Source: Roridomyces roridus (Eukaryota > Basidiomycota > Agaricomycetes > Agaricales > Mycenaceae). From it: a DNA stretch of 64,000 nt. Positions 47,001 to 57,997 of this stretch are shown piece by piece (positions within the stretch are counted from its first letter, which is position 1; each line of letters begins with the position of its first letter). The stretch spans positions 1 through 64,000 of the forward strand of contig JARKIF010000054.1 in assembly GCA_029378245.1 (NCBI GenBank), written 5' to 3'. The notes under the pieces were generated by a model, which saw nothing but the letters and a program-made list of their open reading frames with translations, was not told where the DNA came from and did not search any database. Position numbers and translations under genes: made by a program.

Positions 47001-48032
47001 GTTTGCCCGCCGGCTTCGTAGCCACGGCTCGTACCATGCGGCGCGGCGTTTGTCAATGTCAAACTCGACTTTGGCAAGAATGGGGATCAGCTGGGAAGAT
47101 CCGCTGGGAGAAAGACCAGGGAGATCGAGCGAATCTGCCCGGTGAGAAGTGGCTGGAGTGTCAGGATCCTCCGAGGGCGAGGGCGAGTCGGACGACGATG
47201 GCGGCGCAGACTTTGTATCAATCCGCGGGACATGGACATGTGCGTCGGACGAAGGTGTTGTGGGTGAAGGGGTAAGTGCAAAAGGGTAGATGGGGGTCGG
47301 GGCTTGTGTTGAGAGTAGAGGAAGAGGGTATGTGGACGAGGCTGACGACGGGGGCGCGTGGCGAGGGAGATAGGGGGTCGAGCGGCCAGCGAGGGGGTTT
47401 GAGATACCGAGGCCAAGAAGAGGCGGCGACAAAGGGCCGTCGTCGCGCATCTCGGCTTTGACGACACGCGTCCAGAGGTGCCGCCAAATATCCTCGGACA
47501 GTCGTGGGCCAGGCTCGTCTTCCATCTCTTCAGAAATGGACAACGATTTGCCGCCCGGGGCCAGTGACGGAGCTGGCCGCTGGGAAACGAGATAGAGGAT
47601 GAGGCCAGCGGTGCTTGGCAGAGCATACTCCTTGGCGATGGCACCCAGTTGGGATTGCAGCGTGGGGTGCACGGGCACGAGGGTGCCTCGGCGAAACTGC
47701 GTGTGGTAACCGGAAGCAGTCGGGGGTGGAGGGGTGAAGTCCGAATCGAATGAATCCGAGTCGTGAGGGAGACTGGATGGCGGGATGACATGGAGTAGAT
47801 ACTTCGAGGTTGAGGGGGGAAACCCAAAACCCGACGAGCTGGAGGGTGTCGGGGAGCGTCTGTATGGGTCACCAGCTGTACTTGGACCGCTGTAAGACGG
47901 GGAAAGGAGTGGTGAGGGAGAGTATGGCATGGGTGTCGATACACCGAGGGCATTGGCGAGTCGTGCAAGTCTGTGTGGGGGCACGGGGTTCTTGGGTGGC
48001 GCCCATGTTGGTGCTGGAGCAGGGTCGGACAT
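44044..48032 (-). CDS. Large disordered acidic protein, function unknown
   Basis: Four exons on the minus strand: 46344-48032, 46220-46294, 45960-46168 and 44044-45907, giving 1,278 aa with every phase consistent. The folded-looking parts are short: TLQSQLGAIAKEYALPSTAGLILYLV and SEDIWRHLWTRVVKAEM near residues 120-200, KVEFDIDKRRAAWYEPWLRSRR near 335, and SVKTIKKLWRKSQKN in the last exon. A Glu-rich tract built on repeated EEVDE-type units (DNA at 46680-46785) lies near residue 430. The C-terminal half is Ser/Pro-rich, with three repeated PPRPSQEM-like and RRPSxEQ units, typical of phosphorylated scaffold proteins. Homologues are expected in other agaricomycetes, but I cannot name the family. 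Confidence 0.75.
46680..46785. repeat. Glu-rich coding tandem repeat
   Basis: The plus strand shows TCTTCC and TTCATCTACTTCC units repeated several times. On the coding (minus) strand they give an EEVDEEEVDEEE-type tract. Likely length-variable between strains. Confidence 0.7.
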
Positions 48033-49107
48033 GGTCTGTAGCGACGGTAGGTGTAGGTGGTAATAATGAGCGAGGGTTTAGGCCAGCACTGGCATTGAAT
48101 GTTGTAGATGAGCAGACGGAGATGACAGGCCGAATTTGCCCAAAATTCGTCGGAACGCTGCTCGTTGGCGGTGGCCACGTGCACGATGAGCAGAGAGGGC
48201 AAGGAGGAGGCCGCGGAAGGAACGACCAAGACGGTGTCGGTATGTCTGCGAAAAGAGTTCGGGAAACAAACTCTGAATGATATGTTGATGCGGGCAATCA
48301 TCCCTTGATTCCTTCCTTCCCTTCTACTACTCATCTCGACAAGCCCTATATGTCCGCTGTCCATGTCCGTGCCCATTTCCCCTGCGTTCAGCATTCTATG
48401 GAGTAGTCCTCTTGTCCACCTCCCTTCCTCCTGTCTGGAATGCCGCGGTTAAACTCCACACCCTTGGCCAATTATTTGTTTCCGAGAAATTTGAATGGAA
48501 CGTCGATCTTGCGTCTACTTCCCCTTGATCCGCCCCTCTGACGCGCCGTTATGTGCGGTTCTCCGTTCTTCGTGGCTCCTGAAACAAAGATGTGTTTGCT
48601 GTGTGCTAGTACGATACTGGAACAAGGACCACTCCAGCAGACTCCACACCATCAGCGCTGGCGAGCCACCGGCCCAGAAGATATTCACCGTATCGCGGAT
48701 CACTAGCTGCGGAGGAGCCGCAAACGTGGATGAAAGCACGCGAGTATACGGGGCCACTCGCGCCGGAAGATACAGCAGGTTTGGTGAATAGAAGGCACTC
48801 TTGGTCGAGCGTATTGTGCGCAGCAGTACCTACCTGCCTGACGACATCCACAACCTAAAAATCTCCAGCGACTACGAAACCACCGGTCGTTTGCCCCGAG
48901 AAAACCTCAGCCTCGCGTATGCTTCTCAAATTCCTTCCACCTCACTCAAGAATTTTCAGGACACGCAGCTGGACAGCATAACATTAGGACCGCTCACCCG
49001 GTGTCGCGCAATTGGTGTGGAACTCACCCGGTCGAAAATTATGCTCAGAGAACCCAACGACTATTTTGTATTCTTACACAAAATATACACGAAGATTCTG
49101 ACCCTCC
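48033..49107. other. Intergenic, no gene seen
   Basis: 1.07 kb between the 5' end of the acidic protein gene and the 3' end of B2. No frame with protein-like composition. Confidence 0.4.
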
Positions 49108-50065
49108 TTACTCGAGCTCATATAGCAAGTCGAAGGTCTCGTAGTTGCTGCTGGGCCCTGCGAAATATCCGAGATTCCACGGCCGCGCAAAATGCACATC
49201 CCGACGATATTGCCCCAGCCCCTCTTCGTGCCAAATCAGCGCGGCGAGCGCGACGTCGAGGTCGGTAAGCGATATTTCACGCCTCTTGCCATCAAGATCC
49301 AAAATCTCCTTCTCCAGGCTCTTGTAAAGCTCGCTAAGAGAGGCGGCGTGTTTCTGCGCTGCCACTCGCCAGGAGGGAACTTAGGGGAGTGCTTTCCGAC
49401 GCCGAGCAGCATTGATTCGATCATGAACGGAAAAAGATATGTCGGAGAGCAACGCCCACCCGACGTGTTCAAGAGGACTCAGCGGGAGGCACTCGGATAA
49501 GTCGGGCGCGGTTTTCTCCCAGCAGTTCATGACCTGGAGAATACGCTCGGCCACGCAGACACACGCAGTGTGGATGTCCTGTAGCTGCGCCGTGACCGCG
49601 TCGGATGCCTGGACTGGATGGTGGAGGGCCAGGAAATATTTTGCGCAAGCAAACTGCACCTTGTCCATCGCAGCCAGCAGATTCAAGTACGTGGCGTGCA
49701 GCCGATCGAGAGCGCGCACGTCTGGGAGAGCCCTAAGGAAGCGGGTATCCATGCAGATGCAGGCCATAGGGGGGTGAATTTCCTGTATTACGGAGAACAG
49801 GTCCCCGAGCGCGGTCCTGGTGTTGGATGTTATACTATTGAGCCGCCGCAAAAATTGTCGATTGCGTTGTTCTACGTATACAAATCCTTGATCATGAGCG
49901 AGGTAGAAGGGGATGGAGAGGGGCTTACTTACGAGTGTCCCGGGCGACTGTCTCGGTGCAAACGAGTTGTAGTTTCGTAGTTGGCATACGTCGAGCGATT
50001 CATCATGCGGGTGGGCAGATAGGTATTGAAACACGGCGAGGTCGTACCCCTATCCACGTAGGAGG
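49108..50065 (-). CDS. Unknown helical protein, subfamily B (copy B2)
   Basis: On the minus strand: exon 1 from about 50065 to 49933, intron 49872-49932 (GTAAGT to ACGTAG), exon 2 from 49871 to about 49421, a 42-bp intron holding an in-frame stop, then exon 3 to 49108. Parallels B1 along its whole length: VFQYLSAHPHDE, RRLNSITSNTRTAL, YLNLLAAMDKVQFACAKYF, LTDLDVALAALIWHEEGLG, QYRRDVHFARPWN. The first exon needs a 1-nt correction in a GGGG run (about 50045) to extend into LLPASYVDRG, which matches B1 LPANAPPKR, so the start is uncertain. It begins about 40 bp after the end of A3 on the same strand. Function unknown. Confidence 0.55.
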
Positions 50066-50101
50066 CTGGCAATAAAACCACAATTTACGGTGGAGCGAAA
50101 G

Positions 50102-50981
50102 CTACTTACTACATTCGAGCCAGTCAGTCATGGTACTATATTCCATCAACAATCCCCTCTCTTCAGTCGCGAGTAGTGTCCGAAGCGGCGTTGCGCACAA
50201 GCGCTCGTCGCTCCACTGAATACCGTGAGCGCGCACAGTGCGAGTGCGATAGCTGACGAGTATCTGGTCCAGGTTGATCATCTCCTTGAGTGCGATCCCA
50301 ATATTTTCATGCAGCTCCTGAGGGCATTCATCTAGGGCCCAGATCCCCTCCGCCTCGGCAAAAGCAAGTGCCAAGCTCCTGTACGCTTCCAGGAGAAGGT
50401 CAAGGTGGTTGTTGGCGGTCGCCGCTTGGGCCGAAAGTTCGTCGAGTGACCAATGTTTCATCGTGTCGGGGTAGCACTAGAGGGTGATTTTCTCACCGAA
50501 TGTTGCTCCGTAGGCTTGGACTTCAGCGGACAGACTGAGCAGCGACTTTCCATCCGCCGCGCAAATCCGCAATAGGGGTTTCCAACTCTTTCAGTCGCTC
50601 ACTGAAAGCGCGAAGGACGGTAGCGGTCTGATCTTCCTCATTCTCTGTTCGTCGTCTGCAAAGGTATCTGGCACATGTTTCGTGCGCTGCGAGAATTGCC
50701 TCCATGAGGGCAACTATGAAGCGGGTCGATTAGAGTCTTGTATCGTCTGGAAGTGCGCTTTTCTAGCTCGGTTATGTGGGTGGAGAGTTGTGCCATGTCG
50801 AAAAGTGTTTCTCGTACAGCGAAGCCGATGTCGTAGAATCGTTTTACAAGAGAAGTGATCAGCGGTGGCGGCTCCTTTGTTGAAAGGGTAAGGTAAGTAT
50901 TGGGCACAGAAGTCGGAAGGGAATGCATACAGGAAACCTCCGTATGGGTGAACCGGGAGGACCAGGAAACCACAGTGACAT
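50102..50981 (-). pseudogene. Subfamily A pseudogene (A3)
   Basis: Exon 1 (50931-50981, MSLWFPGPPGSPIRRFP) and the GTATGC...AAAG intron are intact. Exon 2 (from 50874) has three lesions: about 8 nt missing after LIDPLHS, a frameshift after RGGWKVAAQS, and a TAG where relatives have TGG (ITL-stop-CYPDTMKHW). The conserved end LDQILVSYRTRTVRAHG, LCATPLRTLLATEER is still readable. The nonsense codon plus two frame breaks make decay more likely than sequencing error. Confidence 0.8.
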
Positions 50982-51398
50982 CGTGGAGAGGAGTAAGGTG
51001 CTTGGCACACGTGATCGCGTTGTGACTCAGAACCACCTCCCGTGTTGCGACCGCGGGATAATCTTCCTCCCTCCCTTCCTCCTAACCAAACCGGTCCCAC
51101 CAGTTGTGTCTGCTCAAAACCTTGCCTTTTTTATCCGAAATGAACCACTCCAGTGGGTGCAAAGGTCGAGTCTTTTGTGCATGGAATCTCTGAAGGAAGT
51201 TCAAACGGTCGTCGGTGGAAATAATACTATTATGGACCGTCTCCACGCTATCGCCATGGAAGACCCTCTGGAACATTCGATAGCTGTTCATGTCAACAAG
51301 CTGTTAAAGCGGCTGTGCGCATTTAGGGCCTCACAAGAGGCTTGAAGCGTGCTGCAACTTGGTATTGCCTCCCACTCACCAGCTGCTGCAAGTATTTC
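50982..51398 (+). other. Intergenic with a 54-codon frame at 51181-51345
   Basis: The frame MESLKEVQTVVGG...KLLKRLCAFRASQEA is helical and protein-like. A donor at CT|GTGCGC and an acceptor CTCACCAG just before 51390 would splice it in frame onto the HeLo-like/TPR gene (…KRL-CCKYF-MEAIGL). It is either an extra N-terminal exon or a short upstream ORF. Confidence 0.3.
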
Positions 51399-53463
51399 AT
51401 GGAAGCCATAGGACTCGCAGCTAGTATCATCTCACTCGTGGAGCTTGGTAAGAAGCTGTATGAAGTAGCCCTAACATTGGTGGGCAAGGTACAGTTCAAT
51501 TCTGTATCCGAGTCCTTGAGCCTGAAGCCTTCGCAGCTTCCAGATACCGACCCCAGCATAGCCAACATCGCATCCACTATCGTTCGTGACCTGGAAGCTC
51601 TCCAAGACTGTCTGACCACGGACGCGGAGAAAATCCACGGCGAGACGGGGAAGGAGCTGCGCGATGCCTGCTCCCAGCTAGAGCTGTAAGCATGCTCCAG
51701 TTCCGGTAATTTTTGTGTGTTGAACTGTTACAAGATCCCTCGCAGGCTGTCTCAATAAATGCTTGGTGCTGCAAACCGAAATTCACCATAGACGACAACG
51801 ATTTAAGAATCTTTTACACGGGAAAACTTCAGCGGACATCTTGAAAAGCCTACGGCTCGTTCAATCTGCTGTGACGGATCTTAAAGGGCGGTTCGCTGTA
51901 AGCCTTGATTTCTGCTTCGTTTCTCGCGCGCTCATCAGCACAGCTCAAAGGTCTCGTCCGTATCGAACTTGCCGTCACTCGTGCTACTGCCTTGAACGAG
52001 CAGTTTCGTGACGAAATGAATCAGCGGCTAGACTTCATCGAAGAGCATTTGAAGTCACGAATAGCCAAGGCTGAAGTGGACCCAGATTACGCCGATTCCC
52101 TTGTGGGAATCCCTCGAATGTCGGGGATCACCATGAAATCATCTTTGGAGAGGGCCTCCACAGTGCGTTGATGCCTATCCCAGTCTTGCGGTCATCGATA
52201 ATCTCTTGTTAGGATCTTGGACGATCAACGTCTGGGGTGGAAACCCAATATCTGCGCGTCAAGATCCAGGCACTTCAGGATGCACTCCGTTTATTGCCAA
52301 CGCCGAGTCCTGATTCGGAAACAACTACCAGCACCATAATTGACACCACCCACCAGTACGCCGTCGACGATCCTACAAACCAAATTGAAGACGTCATTCT
52401 GAAAATCATCACCCTTGTCCGCGCTTTGCGCTCACCGGGAAAGATTTCTTTTCTAGGAATCGTTCGCGGGCTCGAAGATCTGTGCAAACAGATGCTCGAC
52501 CTCGGGATGTACGAAGACTCGCGCCAAACATACTCCCAAGTTATTCGCATGTACCGCGCATTCATCCGAGAAGAGGATTCACCCTCGGAAATTGACGCAT
52601 GCCTTGCGAGAGCAATCATCGGTCTTTGTGCTTCCCTCAGTCGTTTGGGGCATACGGATGATGCTTTAAAGCACATAGAAGAAGCGGTGGACATTTTGCG
52701 TTATCTGTTTCATCGCGACACTGCGTACAAGGCCGGGCTCAGTGTTGCTCTCAACAACATGGCGAATTACAGCCGTGATGCCAATAACCACACCCTTGCG
52801 TTGTGCGCCATAAACGAGTCGATCATTCTCCGCGAGGAGCTGGTGCTCAGTATACCGGAGCTCTACAAGGCCGATCTTGCGGCGTCGCTATTAAACGCGT
52901 CCACATGCTACAGCAAAGTACCATATCTTCATCAACTGGCGCTCGAAATCGCCATACGCGCCGTCTGTATTGCAGAAGAGTTGGTAAAAGAAAATCCGGG
53001 CAAGTTTTCGGGTCATCTTGGTGCGGCGCTACACAATCGTGCACACCGACGTCTGGCCCGATGGCAGAACTCCGCGGCATACGATGATATAAAGAAGGCC
53101 GTCGAGATTCGAAGGGCGTTGGCGACCTTGCGTCCTGATGTCTACAGGGGAGGACTCATCCGCTCGTTGACAATCGCCAAGTTCTTGGCGAGACAATGTC
53201 AGGATGGCGATGCAGAAGTGGCTTTCCGAGACGAGCTACAGTCTCTGTGCAAGCTCGGTGGTCCGGATTACAATGACATTGCCGTCAACGCTGCACCACA
53301 GCTGGCATCGTACCCTCACTTCGGCGGACGCGACAGAACCAAGATTCGATATCATGTCAGTGGAAATATCGCATCGCCTTTCATGTTGGCGACTGCCACG
53401 ACTTGCATTGATCAGATTGTGTCCCCGCGTTATATCGACAGGAGAAGACGAAACTGGAATTGA
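51399..53463 (+). CDS. HeLo-like N-terminal domain plus TPR repeat protein
   Basis: Four exons, 51399-51685, 51735-51897, 51944-52162 and 52213-53463, with all phases joined, giving 639 aa. The N-terminus MEAIGLAASIISLVELGKKL, followed by IANIASTIVRDLEALQDCL and SLAGCLNKCLVLQTEI, has the layout of the helical N-terminal domains of fungal NLR-like STAND proteins (HeLo-like/NACHT-N type). A coiled segment (NEQFRDEMNQRLDFIEEHL) follows. From residue about 270 onward there are tetratricopeptide-type repeats (YEDSRQTYSQVIRMYRAFI, HTDDALKHIEEAVDILRYL, HQLALEIAIRAVCIAEELV). No P-loop or NACHT/NB-ARC motif lies between them, so this is a two-part protein, not a full NLR. Its neighbours are A3 and kinase K4. 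Confidence 0.65.
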
Positions 53464-53664
53464 CGCATAATGGAAATGATTGCTGGAGTGGAGAGCGGTG
53501 TTTTGGAGAGGTCCTTGTCGCTGCAGAGAGAAGGGGCGAGTGCAGACATGGCGGGGAATGGCAGTTAACGTGATCGCGTTGTGTACCACTATTTACGCGT
53601 TGTTTCGCTTAGCTGGGAGGTCGCGGGTGGCTGACCATCAATTTACAACTCTGCTTCCACCACG

Positions 53665-55771
53665 ATGCATCTCAACGTAAATCCCTACTTCTTCTCGCAA
53701 CTCCTTGACCGCGTCCGTTCTACCGTGCGGGAGTTCGTCGTCAACGTCTCCAGCTCTTGGCCCCAAGACGTCAAGTCCGCCATAAGGGAGATTGTCGTCG
53801 ACATCCACACCAGCAGCAGCGATAGGCTCACGCCCAGTGTGCACAACAGCCTTGTCAAGAGAGGTTGCGATGCACTGACCGTATGGGCCCCGCCTATCTC
53901 TTTCGAGCCTCCGCCACTCCCACCGCCACCGCCAATCGACCCGCTCTTCAGCGCGAGCGACGTGTTCCGTACGGCCACATTCATCCCGTTCCTCGATGGA
54001 GTCGACGTTCCTTTCGACTGGCCGCGCTCGTCCCTCGCCGCATATGGTCTCCTCGGCTTCGGCATCCTCTTCCTCATCGCAGTATCCGTTTGGACCGTTC
54101 AAGGATTCAGCTTCGACACCTTCATCGACCAACGATACAGCGAACAGTCTGGCCCGTTGCAGACCGGATTCGACACGGTCTTGTCGGTCGTCGAGCTTAG
54201 CGGTCAATGTTTCGTTTCGACATTCGAATATACCGTCCGCAACGGACGACAACTCCCTCGCCGCGTCCTCCTCTCCACCATTCGCGTCACCCGTCTTTTC
54301 CTCGAGTTTTCCATCCAAATAGGTCGCTACATCGGCGTCAAATTTATCACGGTCATCCTTCCTTCGGTTATCGACATCAGTCTACGGCTCTTCGTTTGGT
54401 TATTCCACCGAGCACGCAAAGCATTCAACGGGACAGCCCCGCCTATCCCAGTCCTCCAGCCCGAGAAGACTGCAGATAATCCACAACCAGCGCCACCACC
54501 ACCACCACTGCCTACGCATCCTCCCGAACAATGGTATGCGCTCCTGCTCGACGGCGATACGAAAGTTGGACCGCACCAAAAGAACATCATCGAAGGCGAA
54601 CGCATCGGGAAAGGCGGGTTTGCAGAAGTATTTCGGGGTCTCAATAAAGCGACCGGTGAAGCACTCGCAATCAAGCGGGTCAGGAAGAAGGCTCTTAGGG
54701 AGAAGGGGCAGCATCTCATACTCGGAGAGATCCGCGCAATGAACAGGATCCGCGACACCGAACAGGAACTACCGTTCCCGAAGCTATTTGGAAGTTACAT
54801 GGACGAGCGCGACTACATCCTGGTTATGGTAAGCCATTCATTCATATTCACCTGCGAATCGGTTTCTGACTCTCGTCGTTCAGAATCTTTTCCCTGGTAC
54901 GATGGAGGCCAAGTTGCGAGCCATGGACGGGTACTTTGATCGCCCACTGGCCTACTTTTACGGGGCGCAGCTGGTGGGTTCATCCTTTATACATCTTTCC
55001 TCACTCTAACTCTTCTCGCAGCTTCTCGCTATACACTCTCTACACAAGCTCGGCATCATACACTGTGATATCAAGCCGGACAATATATTCATCGACGATC
55101 GGGGTGACGTCGTTCTTGCCGACTTTGGCATCGCAAAGGCTTTCGATCCCAAGGCGGAGGGCGGGGAGTTTTGGACCGGTTACAAGGAGCTCGGGGGCGA
55201 TTTCTTCCCACTTCTATTGTCGATGCCAGATGACAACCCTCATCTCATTGACGAGGTCAGGGGCACCGACTTTTATGCCGCTCCCGAGACCAGCACGCAA
55301 TCCTATTCGTACGGTGTCGACTACTGGTCGTGGGCTGCGACCTTCTTCCAGTTCCTCACCGGAGTTCTCCCTTTGGCCATTGACGGGCGGACGGAAGAGT
55401 ATGTGGAGCCGATGGAGGTTTCCTTGGGGTACAATCGATTCCGAAAAACCACATTGACGAATGTGGAGAACGATTTCTTCTCCAAGGTGAGTTATCGTCT
55501 CATTACCTCTTCTCTCATCTCACCCGTCTGCTCAGGCCTTCGATATGAACCCTTTCGAGCGTCGGGCGACGGTGCACGAGATCAAGGCTGAGCCGATATG
55601 GCAAGGATTGTGAGTTTTTCTCTGGCCTTTCTTGCTTCCAATCCTGATGGGTGTTGCAGCGACTGGCATGGGCTTTCCCAAGGCACACTCTTCAACCCTC
55701 TTCACCAACCCGTCGTGAAGACTGCTATTCCTGGGGCCCGAGTCGGGCGAAAACAACGGAATGTAAACTAG
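53665..55771 (+). CDS. Membrane-anchored Ser/Thr protein kinase K4 (complete)
   Basis: Five exons: 53665-54828, 54884-54973, 55022-55486, 55536-55609 and 55660-55771, giving 634 aa. Residues 1-75 are an amphipathic leader; 77-91 a Pro run; about 124-143 and 222-247 are two hydrophobic spans, so both termini should face the same side, presumably the cytosol. Residues 255-290 form a Pro-rich linker. The kinase domain runs from about 310: GKGGFAEV (315-322), Lys337, Glu355, HCDIKPDN with catalytic Asp434, DFG at 452-454, and AAPE. All catalytic residues are present; Arg of HRD is Cys, so activation-loop phosphorylation may not be needed. A short tail beyond the C-lobe ends [10 protein letters not shown]. 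It lies 200 bp after the HeLo-like/TPR gene, same strand, and 510 bp before A4. Confidence 0.88.
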
Positions 55772-56281
55772 TGTCTCGAACTGGACTCTTTATCTCTGCA
55801 GATTCCTCTCCTCTTTGACTTTATCTTTTATCTCTCTCTCCCTCCCTTAGGATACCCGAATATACCCTAATATACTCCCGGTGTCTTTCTCTCTCAATGT
55901 TTTTTCTGCTCCCGTCACGAGTGCGGTACCGTCAAGCGAAAGATATCCCACGAGCGTCCAATCTGCCCATGATCTACTCAATGCCGGGCTACTCGTTCTT
56001 CCGTTGACTTCAAGGCCACGAACTACACTCTGTATTCAACGATGACAACGGCACTCGAGACCATCTTGCTCCGCCCCGAAAGACAGCGCGGCGGTCAGCG
56101 CCGCGTGTTCCTCTTCGGTCAATTCTGCATGGTATCGAAGTTTCCCTGAGTGTATGGACCATTGTCTTTATGCCTACGTGAAATTCTTGTCTACGAGTTG
56201 TCTACGAGACTGTGTTTGACGACGCAGTGCCAGCATCAACAATAAAAAACAAGGCAACTCGGATTCTTGAATACCACCACC
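55772..56281. other. Intergenic; residual homology to the K1 downstream region
   Basis: The first 130 bp (to about 55900) still resemble the sequence after K1 (CTCTGCAGATTCCTCTCCTC, CCCGGTGTCTTTCTCTC), then diverge. Thus the small arm gene was not part of this kinase copy. A 35-codon frame at 56041-56148 is not supported further. Confidence 0.4.
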
Positions 56282-57205
56282 ATGACGACATTTTACTTTC
56301 CTCCTCCTCCCGGCGCGCAGCCGCGCAGCGCTTCTGTATAAATGTTTTTTCCGCACTTCTGTTCCTACCTTCTGACCTTTCTAAAGATCTCAAACGACCC
56401 CCTGATCAGCTCTCTTGCTGACCGATTGGACAGTATCGGCCTCGCTGCCCGGGAAGCATTTTGTGACATGGCACAACTCTCTGCTCGTATCGCAGACCTC
56501 GAAAAGGACACTTCCAAAAAATACAAGCCCCTAATCGACCCGCTTTATAGCAACTATATTCTCCTCATGGACGCCATGTTGGGAGCGCAAGAGACATGCG
56601 CCAGATATCTGTTTCTTCACCGAGCGTGCTCAGGGCCCATTGCACCGGTGGATGACGATGTCTCTGGTACTACCCTTCTTTGCACTTTGAGCGAGCAGCT
56701 GAAAGAGTTGGAACCTCCCATTGCGGACCTGCGCGGCGGCTGGGAAATTGCTGCTCGAAGTCTGTCTGCAGAAGTGAACACCTACGGAGCAACCCTTGGC
56801 GAGCGATTTACTCTTTGGTGGTACCCTGATACGATGAAACGCTGGTCACTCGACGCACTTTCGGTGCAAGTTGCGAACGCCAGCGAGCACCTCGATCTCC
56901 TCCTGGAAACGCACAGGAGCTTGGCACTTGCGTTGGCCGAGGCGGAGGACATCTGGGTCCTAGATGAACGTCCACCAGAACTGCATCGAAACATTGGCGC
57001 CGCACTCGTGGTGATGATTCGCCTGGACCGGGCACTTGTCACCTATCGCACTCGTATTGTGTGGCACCACGGTCTTCACGGCCATCCTCAGTGGCCAGCC
57101 GAGCGGATGTGCGCCACTGCGTTTCGGACGTTACTCGCGAGCGAGCAGACGGAATTCTTGTGGGATAAATGTGGTACCCATACTAACTGGCTCAAACGTT
57201 ATTAA
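56282..57205 (+). CDS. Unknown helical protein, subfamily A (copy A4, intact)
   Basis: Exon 1 56282-56335 encodes MTTFYFPPPPGAQPRSAS. The intron is 56336-56386 (GTATAAATG to CTAAAG), and exon 2 is 56387-57205, giving 290 aa. Exon 2 has all family marks: LADRLDSIGLAAREAF, MAQLSARIADLEKDTSKK, AQETCARYLFLHR, PIADLRGGWEIAARSL, MKRWSLDALSVQVANA, LHRNIGAALVVMIRLDRAL, and TYRTRIVWHHGLHGHPQW before WPAERMCATAFRTLLASE. There is no membrane span or enzyme motif. The donor-acceptor pair and exon 1 length match A1, A3 and A5, so the two-exon design is ancestral. Its closest relative is A5, with which it forms an inverted, convergent pair around D3. Function unknown. Confidence 0.78.
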
Positions 57206-57292
57206 CACTAGCAGCTTTTTTCCGTATGTATGATTGAATACAGTACATCCTCAGTAAATTGTGCTCAACTTCCAAGACCATACACAAAGAAT

Positions 57293-57919
57293 TCAACCAT
57301 TCAGAGCAATAATATGCGTCAACGGCCACGAACAAGTCATCAATGAACCCCTATCCTTGTAATTGTCTCGTTCAATTACTCGCACTCGGCCCCGTCCTCC
57401 TCCGCGGCGAGAGCCATCGCCTCTGGATCCACTCAAGGCCAACATAACCTCTCGGGGAATTCGAGCACTACGAGATGCAGGGCGCAATTTAAACTCACTA
57501 TATTCTGCCTCGGGCAGGGTCTTGCGCCATCGCGGTATGCTTCAATCTTGGGACGCACCGCCTCCTCAGAAGTAGAGTTGACGGAATCGTAAAATTCAAG
57601 CAGTTGCTGTATGGTGTATTGCTGAAACGACTATGTAGCTACAAGTCAAGTAGAATAAGTTTGCCCTGCCGTAGGTGGGGCGTCCAAGTCGATGTTATGC
57701 GCCTTGCTGCAGCTATGGATGATAGCATGTCGTTGGTCTTTGATAACCTTTGGCCCTGTGGAAGCTTCAAGTTGCTGGGATGAAGAAGGCGAAATATGTA
57801 CGATACGTACCAAGTACTCTTTCTGGGTGCGGCGCAATTCTGCAACCCGCTCCTCACTCACAGTTTGCCCGTGCCTCGTTATTGAACGTCGCAGATTTGC
57901 TATTAGAAGAGTTGGCCAT
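57293..57919 (-). CDS. Unknown small helical protein, subfamily D (copy D3)
   Basis: On the minus strand: exon 1 57811-57919 (MANSSNSK..., then SEERVAELRRTQKEYL), a short intron, exon 2 ending in HNIDLDAPPT, exon 3 (IQQLLEFYDSVNSTSEEAV, IEAYRDGARPCPRQN) and exon 4 with an Arg/Gly-rich tail (GDGSRRGGGRGRVRV) ending at 57293. Exon borders follow D1. Two oddities: exon 1 needs a 1-nt shift near 57862 to connect MANSSN to SEERVAEL, and the intron after exon 2 appears to start GCAGGG where D1 has GTAGGG (a GC-AG intron). It begins 79 bp after the end of A5 on the same strand. Unlike D1, it gained an RG-rich tail. Function unknown. Confidence 0.5.
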
Positions 57920-57997
57920 GGATGGTGAACGAGTCGTGTTTTACCCCTATCCCAATTTGTGCTTGGATTTGAATATCAAGTCGCTGCTACGCTGCTA

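Noticed and set aside
44694..47275. Long plus-strand frames opposite the acidic protein gene
   Set aside because: They are mirror frames of a Ser/Pro/Glu-rich gene whose four minus-strand exons join perfectly.
56041..56148. 35-codon frame after kinase K4
   Set aside because: Too short and unsupported; it is not similar to the small gene after K1.
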